A program made the position numbers and the translations under genes. A DNA stretch of 8,016 bases from an uncultured Oscillospiraceae bacterium. GTDB lineage: Bacteria > Bacillota_A > Clostridia > Oscillospirales > Oscillospiraceae. Below, in pieces: positions 5,615 through 8,016 of this stretch (position 1 is its first letter; every line of letters starts with the position of its first letter). The DNA lies in contig CALXGD010000168.1 of assembly GCA_944387745.1 (NCBI GenBank), forward strand, positions 1 through 8,016, written 5' to 3'. Under the pieces are notes generated by a model, which had not been told where the DNA came from, made no database searches, and was given only the letters and a program-made list of their open reading frames with translations.

Positions 5615-6784
5615 TTAAATATGGCCGGCAGGGATCTGGAAACCGATGTATTTTTCCAAAATGTCCAGCGTTCGATTCCCAACCTGTTCCTGTCCAACAG
5701 GATGGAAGCCGTATTTGGCACAGAACTTTTGGAGGGGGTCATAAGCGGGAGAACACCGCAGACGGAGGGTTGTACGGCCTAAAGGGCGGTAGAAGGAGAC
5801 AGCCTGTCCCATCAGCTGTACACCCAGCCCCTTTCCGCGCAGCTCTGGGATCAGATAGCAGAGGGAGAGAAAGCCTGTTCCCGCCTCCTGGAAGCGCTGG
5901 GGAGAGAGCTGTAGGATTCCGGCGAATTTCTGCCGGAGCATGACTGCAGTGAGGGCCCAGGGACTTTGTTCCAGAGCCCGGAGGGCCCCCTCCCAGAAGG
6001 CAGGACCGTCAAAGGGGACATCGGTGCCAAAAATAGAGATCCACGCGTCCCTGCGGGCGGCGAGATACCGCTCCCGGTCGGCCTTCGGGTCCAGGGGGCG
6101 ATACCAGAGATTGGCGTCCTCCCCCTTTCCGGCCCCCTTCCGCCACCAGGATTGCCGGGCCAGAGTGGAGATGGAGTCGTCCAGGTGGGTGTTGTCCCCC
6201 TCAAAGACCACGTGAAAGGCGTTCCCGTCCCAAGCCAGGCAGGTGACAGCGGTGTTGTCTGCATGGGGGAGGGTGTGCCAGTCCTCCGGCTTCACCCCCC
6301 GCGCCCTGGCCAGAAACTGCCGGATGGCGGTGCCGTGGCTGAACAGGGCCACCGTCTGGTCCGGATGCTCTTGGGCGATGGCCCGGATGGTCCGCTCCAT
6401 CCGTTCTCCCACCTGTCCCAAACTCTCCCCATTGGGGGCCTGCCAGGAAGGGTCGCTGCGGTTGAATTTGGACAGCGCTTCCCCGTCTGTCTCCCGAATT
6501 TCACCCCAGGGGTGGTCCTCCCAGTCCCCCATGTGGATTTCCCGCAGGCCGGGGTCGGTGTGCAGCTCCAGCCCTTTGGGGACATAGACAGCCTGAGCGG
6601 TGGTCTTGGTCCGAAACAGGTCGCTGGAATATACCGCGTCCACCGGAACCCCGGAGAAACGGCCCTCCAGGGCCCTGATTTGCCGGTAGCCGTTGTCAGT
6701 GATGAGGGCGTCGTACCACCCCTGAATGCGGCGGTACAGGTTGCCCTCCGCCTCGGCGTGACGAATGAGGTAGAGTGTGGTCAT
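5615..6784 (-). CDS. Histidine phosphatase (phosphoglycerate mutase-like) fused to a GNAT acetyltransferase
   Basis: A 389-residue two-domain protein, probably cytosolic. Residues 1 to about 205 form a histidine phosphatase domain: LIRHAEAEGN with Arg8 and the phospho-accepting His9, SSDLFRTKTTA with Arg58, LREIHMGDWE with the acid candidate Glu82, and FSHGTAIR with the second catalytic His150. All key residues are present, so this domain should be active. After a charged linker (about 212-225), residues 226-389 look like a GNAT domain: the strand AGILQLSP, LCYLIPELRGKGLG with the acetyl-CoA loop RGKGLG at 316-321, and the late motif FCAKYGFHPVG. A lone histidine phosphatase is about 200 residues. 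The substrates of both domains are unknown; a phosphosugar or nucleotide phosphatase is possible. The ATG at 6784 has a weak AAGGA about 11 nt upstream. The gene ends in its own terminator and is the last gene of a minus-strand unit after pyrD. Confidence 0.88.
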   Translation of the reverse strand: MTTLYLIRHAEAEGNLYRRIQGWYDALITDNGYRQIRALEGRFSGVPVDAVYSSDLFRTKTTAQAVYVPKGLELHTDPGLREIHMGDWEDHPWGEIRETDGEALSKFNRSDPSWQAPNGESLGQVGERMERTIRAIAQEHPDQTVALFSHGTAIRQFLARARGVKPEDWHTLPHADNTAVTCLAWDGNAFHVVFEGDNTHLDDSISTLARQSWWRKGAGKGEDANLWYRPLDPKADRERYLAARRDAWISIFGTDVPFDGPAFWEGALRALEQSPWALTAVMLRQKFAGILQLSPQRFQEAGTGFLSLCYLIPELRGKGLGVQLMGQAVSFYRPLGRTTLRLRCSPAYDPLQKFCAKYGFHPVGQEQVGNRTLDILEKYIGFQIPAGHI

Positions 6785-6820
6785 AAGTGTTCCAGTCCTT
6801 TGTCGTTTTTAAGATCGCGG

Positions 6821-6866
6821 CTCCGCCCTGCCGAAGGGGACCCATAAAAAGGGTGCCCGGGCGGAG
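6821..6866. repeat. Long bulged hairpin immediately after the small ORF
   Basis: CTCCGCCC (6821-6828) pairs perfectly with GGGCGGAG (6859-6866). Directly stacked inside, GGGGACCC (6836-6843) pairs with GGGTGCCC (6851-6858) with one mismatch around a 7-nt loop; TGCCGAA (6829-6835) is a one-sided bulge. In total there are 15 pairs. On the minus strand it starts 1 nt after the TGA at 6870-6868. No T-run follows, so it is not a classical terminator; RNA processing, stability or partial attenuation before the phosphatase gene are possible. Confidence 0.55.
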
Positions 6867-6867
6867 A

Positions 6868-7083
6868 TCAGGTAATGCAGCCAGTAGGAGGTGGGGAGAG
6901 TCTGGGAAGCAGCCCCTGCAGTACGACCCCAAACTCATATTTCCACAGCACCGCCAGCACAAAGAGGGCGGCGGTCCTGGGGCTTTCCGCACCTACCCTA
7001 AAAAACACTACTTCTGCCAGAAATGCGTAGAGCACGGAGATACAAAACAGAAGGTCGGGCACGGCCCACCAGCGCCGGCACAT
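6868..7083 (-). CDS. Putative small membrane protein, two predicted helices
   Basis: A 71-residue frame of unknown family. It has a basic, Trp-rich start (MCRRWWAVPD), a hydrophobic stretch at about 8-28, a short polar turn (RVGAESPRT), a second hydrophobic stretch at about 38-59, and a Pro-rich tail. The positive charge near the N-terminus would place that end in the cytoplasm. The ATG at 7083 is preferred because AGAGAGG lies 10 nt upstream; a TTG at 7107 is a longer alternative without a clear site. It lies 64 nt after pyrD and 83 nt before the phosphatase gene, on the same strand. An overlapping frame that continues beyond its stop (SYWLHYLISARAPFLW, toward 6810) also looks protein-like, so the gene may be frameshifted or the true C-terminus may differ. 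I do not recognise it and assign no function. Confidence 0.5.
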   Translation of the reverse strand: MCRRWWAVPDLLFCISVLYAFLAEVVFFRVGAESPRTAALFVLAVLWKYEFGVVLQGLLPRLSPPPTGCIT

Positions 7084-7147
7084 GATAGGTACGCCTCTCT
7101 TTGGCAATGGAACTCCAGTCCAAATTTCACATTCTGGGGAGTATTCG

Positions 7148-8016
7148 TTACCAGGGCTTCACTCCCCCGGTGAGCTCCGACACCTTGGCCAGCCCCTTCC
7201 GGGCGGCAATGGTCTCCAGCTCGTCCCGCACCTTCAAAGGGGCGAAGGGGTCGGCGAACAGGGCGGTGCCCACCGCCACGGCGGAGGCCCCGGCCAGCAT
7301 CAGCTGGGCGGCGTCGCTCCCCTTGGACACGCCCCCCATGCCCAGGATGGGCAGACCGGGGACGGCGCAGGCCACCTCCCACACCATCCGCACCGCCACA
7401 GGCAGCACGGCGGGGCCGGACAAACCTCCGGTGTTCATCTTCAAAATGGGCCGGCCGGTGTTCACGTCGATCCGCATCCCCCGCAGGGTGTTGATGAGGG
7501 ACAGGGCGTCCGCCCCGGCGTCGGCCACCGCGCGGGCGATCTCGGTGACGTCGGTGACGTTGGGGGACAGCTTTACCATAACCGGGGTGTGCCCCGCGTG
7601 GGACTTGGCCTCCCGTGTCACCTCGGCGGCCAACTCCGGCCGGGTGCCGTAGGCCAGTCCACCCGCCTTCACGTTGGGGCAGGAGATGTTCACCTCAATC
7701 ATGTCCACTCCGGCCCCGTCCAGCTTCTCGCACATGACCCCGTACTCCTCCGGGGTATTGCCGGAGATGTTGGCGATGATTTTCGTATCAAACTGCCGCA
7801 GGAAGGGCAGCTCCTCCTCAATAAACGCATCCACCCCGGGGTTTTGCAGCCCCACGGAGTTGAGGATGCCCATAGGGGTCTCGGCAATCCGGGGGGCGGG
7901 GTTGCCCTCCCGGCGGTGGAGGGTGAGGCCCTTGGCGCAGATGCCCCCCAGCTCCCCCAGGTCGTAGAACTGGTTGTACTCCCGGCCGAAGCCGAAGGTG
8001 CCCGAGGCCACCACCA
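7148..8016 (-). CDS. pyrD: Dihydroorotate dehydrogenase, class 1B catalytic subunit (PyrD), 5' end outside the window
   Basis: FMN enzyme that oxidises dihydroorotate to orotate, the fourth step of pyrimidine synthesis. The frame is open to the window edge; about 289 of an expected ~305 residues are visible, with roughly 18 missing at the N-terminus. The GTG at 8014 is an internal Val, not a start. Motifs in order: ASGTFGFG, AKGLTLHRREGNPAPRI with the FMN-contacting Lys, ILNSVGLQNPG, VNISCPNVKAGG with the catalytic Cys characteristic of class 1, VKLSPNVTD, TGGLSGPAVLPVAVRMV, and ILGMGGVSKGSDAAQLM for phosphate binding, ending in GGVKPW. The Cys base and the N-terminal sequence point to class 1B, which works with the iron-sulfur/FAD subunit PyrK and uses NAD; pyrK would be expected upstream, outside the window. 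No terminator follows the stop, so transcription may continue into the small ORF and the phosphatase gene. Confidence 0.96.
   Translation of the reverse strand, partial: VVASGTFGFGREYNQFYDLGELGGICAKGLTLHRREGNPAPRIAETPMGILNSVGLQNPGVDAFIEEELPFLRQFDTKIIANISGNTPEEYGVMCEKLDGAGVDMIEVNISCPNVKAGGLAYGTRPELAAEVTREAKSHAGHTPVMVKLSPNVTDVTEIARAVADAGADALSLINTLRGMRIDVNTGRPILKMNTGGLSGPAVLPVAVRMVWEVACAVPGLPILGMGGVSKGSDAAQLMLAGASAVAVGTALFADPFAPLKVRDELETIAARKGLAKVSELTGGVKPW

Noticed and set aside
5218..5943. 241-residue plus-strand frame across the brnQ start and the leader
   Set aside because: It runs through brnQ codons, the promoter and two hairpins; no ribosome binding site or family likeness.
5966..6847. 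293-residue plus-strand frame antisense to the phosphatase-GNAT gene
   Set aside because: Pro/Gly/Val-rich shadow of a gene whose motifs are clear on the other strand.
7101..7652. 183-residue plus-strand frame antisense to pyrD
   Set aside because: Ser/Thr/Ala-rich shadow of a highly conserved gene.

Overview
The window is GC-rich and densely coded, with strong AGGAGG-type ribosome binding sites, ATG and GTG starts, short intergenic gaps and Rho-independent terminators. A paired M16 peptidase set, a class 1B dihydroorotate dehydrogenase and a BrnQ carrier all fit a Gram-positive anaerobe. My best guess is a high-GC gut clostridium of the Oscillospiraceae (Flavonifractor / Lawsonibacter / Pseudoflavonifractor-like). 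That is inference from style and gene content, not from a marker gene.

Left half, plus strand (1-3843): the C-terminal part of a YmfF-type M16 peptidase homologue, then a complete YmfH-type M16 peptidase with a zinc-site HYLEH motif, then lgt (prolipoprotein diacylglyceryl transferase), then folD (methylene-tetrahydrofolate dehydrogenase/cyclohydrolase). Gaps are 5 nt, a 4-nt ATGA overlap, and 33 nt, so the four read as one operon whose promoter lies left of the window. After folD come about 100 nt with two small hairpins, one resembling a dispersed palindromic repeat, and then a strong A/T-flanked hairpin that can terminate transcription from both sides.

Right half, minus strand (8016-4044): pyrD (class 1B, its first roughly 18 codons outside the window), a putative two-helix small membrane protein, a fusion of a histidine phosphatase with a GNAT acetyltransferase that ends in a clear terminator, then a 305-nt non-coding stretch that carries a likely promoter and a structured leader for brnQ (branched-chain amino acid carrier). 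brnQ runs convergently into the bidirectional terminator shared with folD.

The proteins are mostly housekeeping: lipoprotein maturation, one-carbon metabolism, pyrimidine synthesis and amino-acid uptake. I found no CRISPR array, tRNA, rRNA, insertion sequence, phage or defence gene, and no convincing new multi-gene system. The points most worth a second look are the phosphatase-acetyltransferase fusion, the brnQ leader with its hairpin against the ribosome binding site, the nested GTCCCC/GGGGAC palindromes, the small membrane ORF with a hairpin right after its stop, and the repeat-like hairpin after folD.
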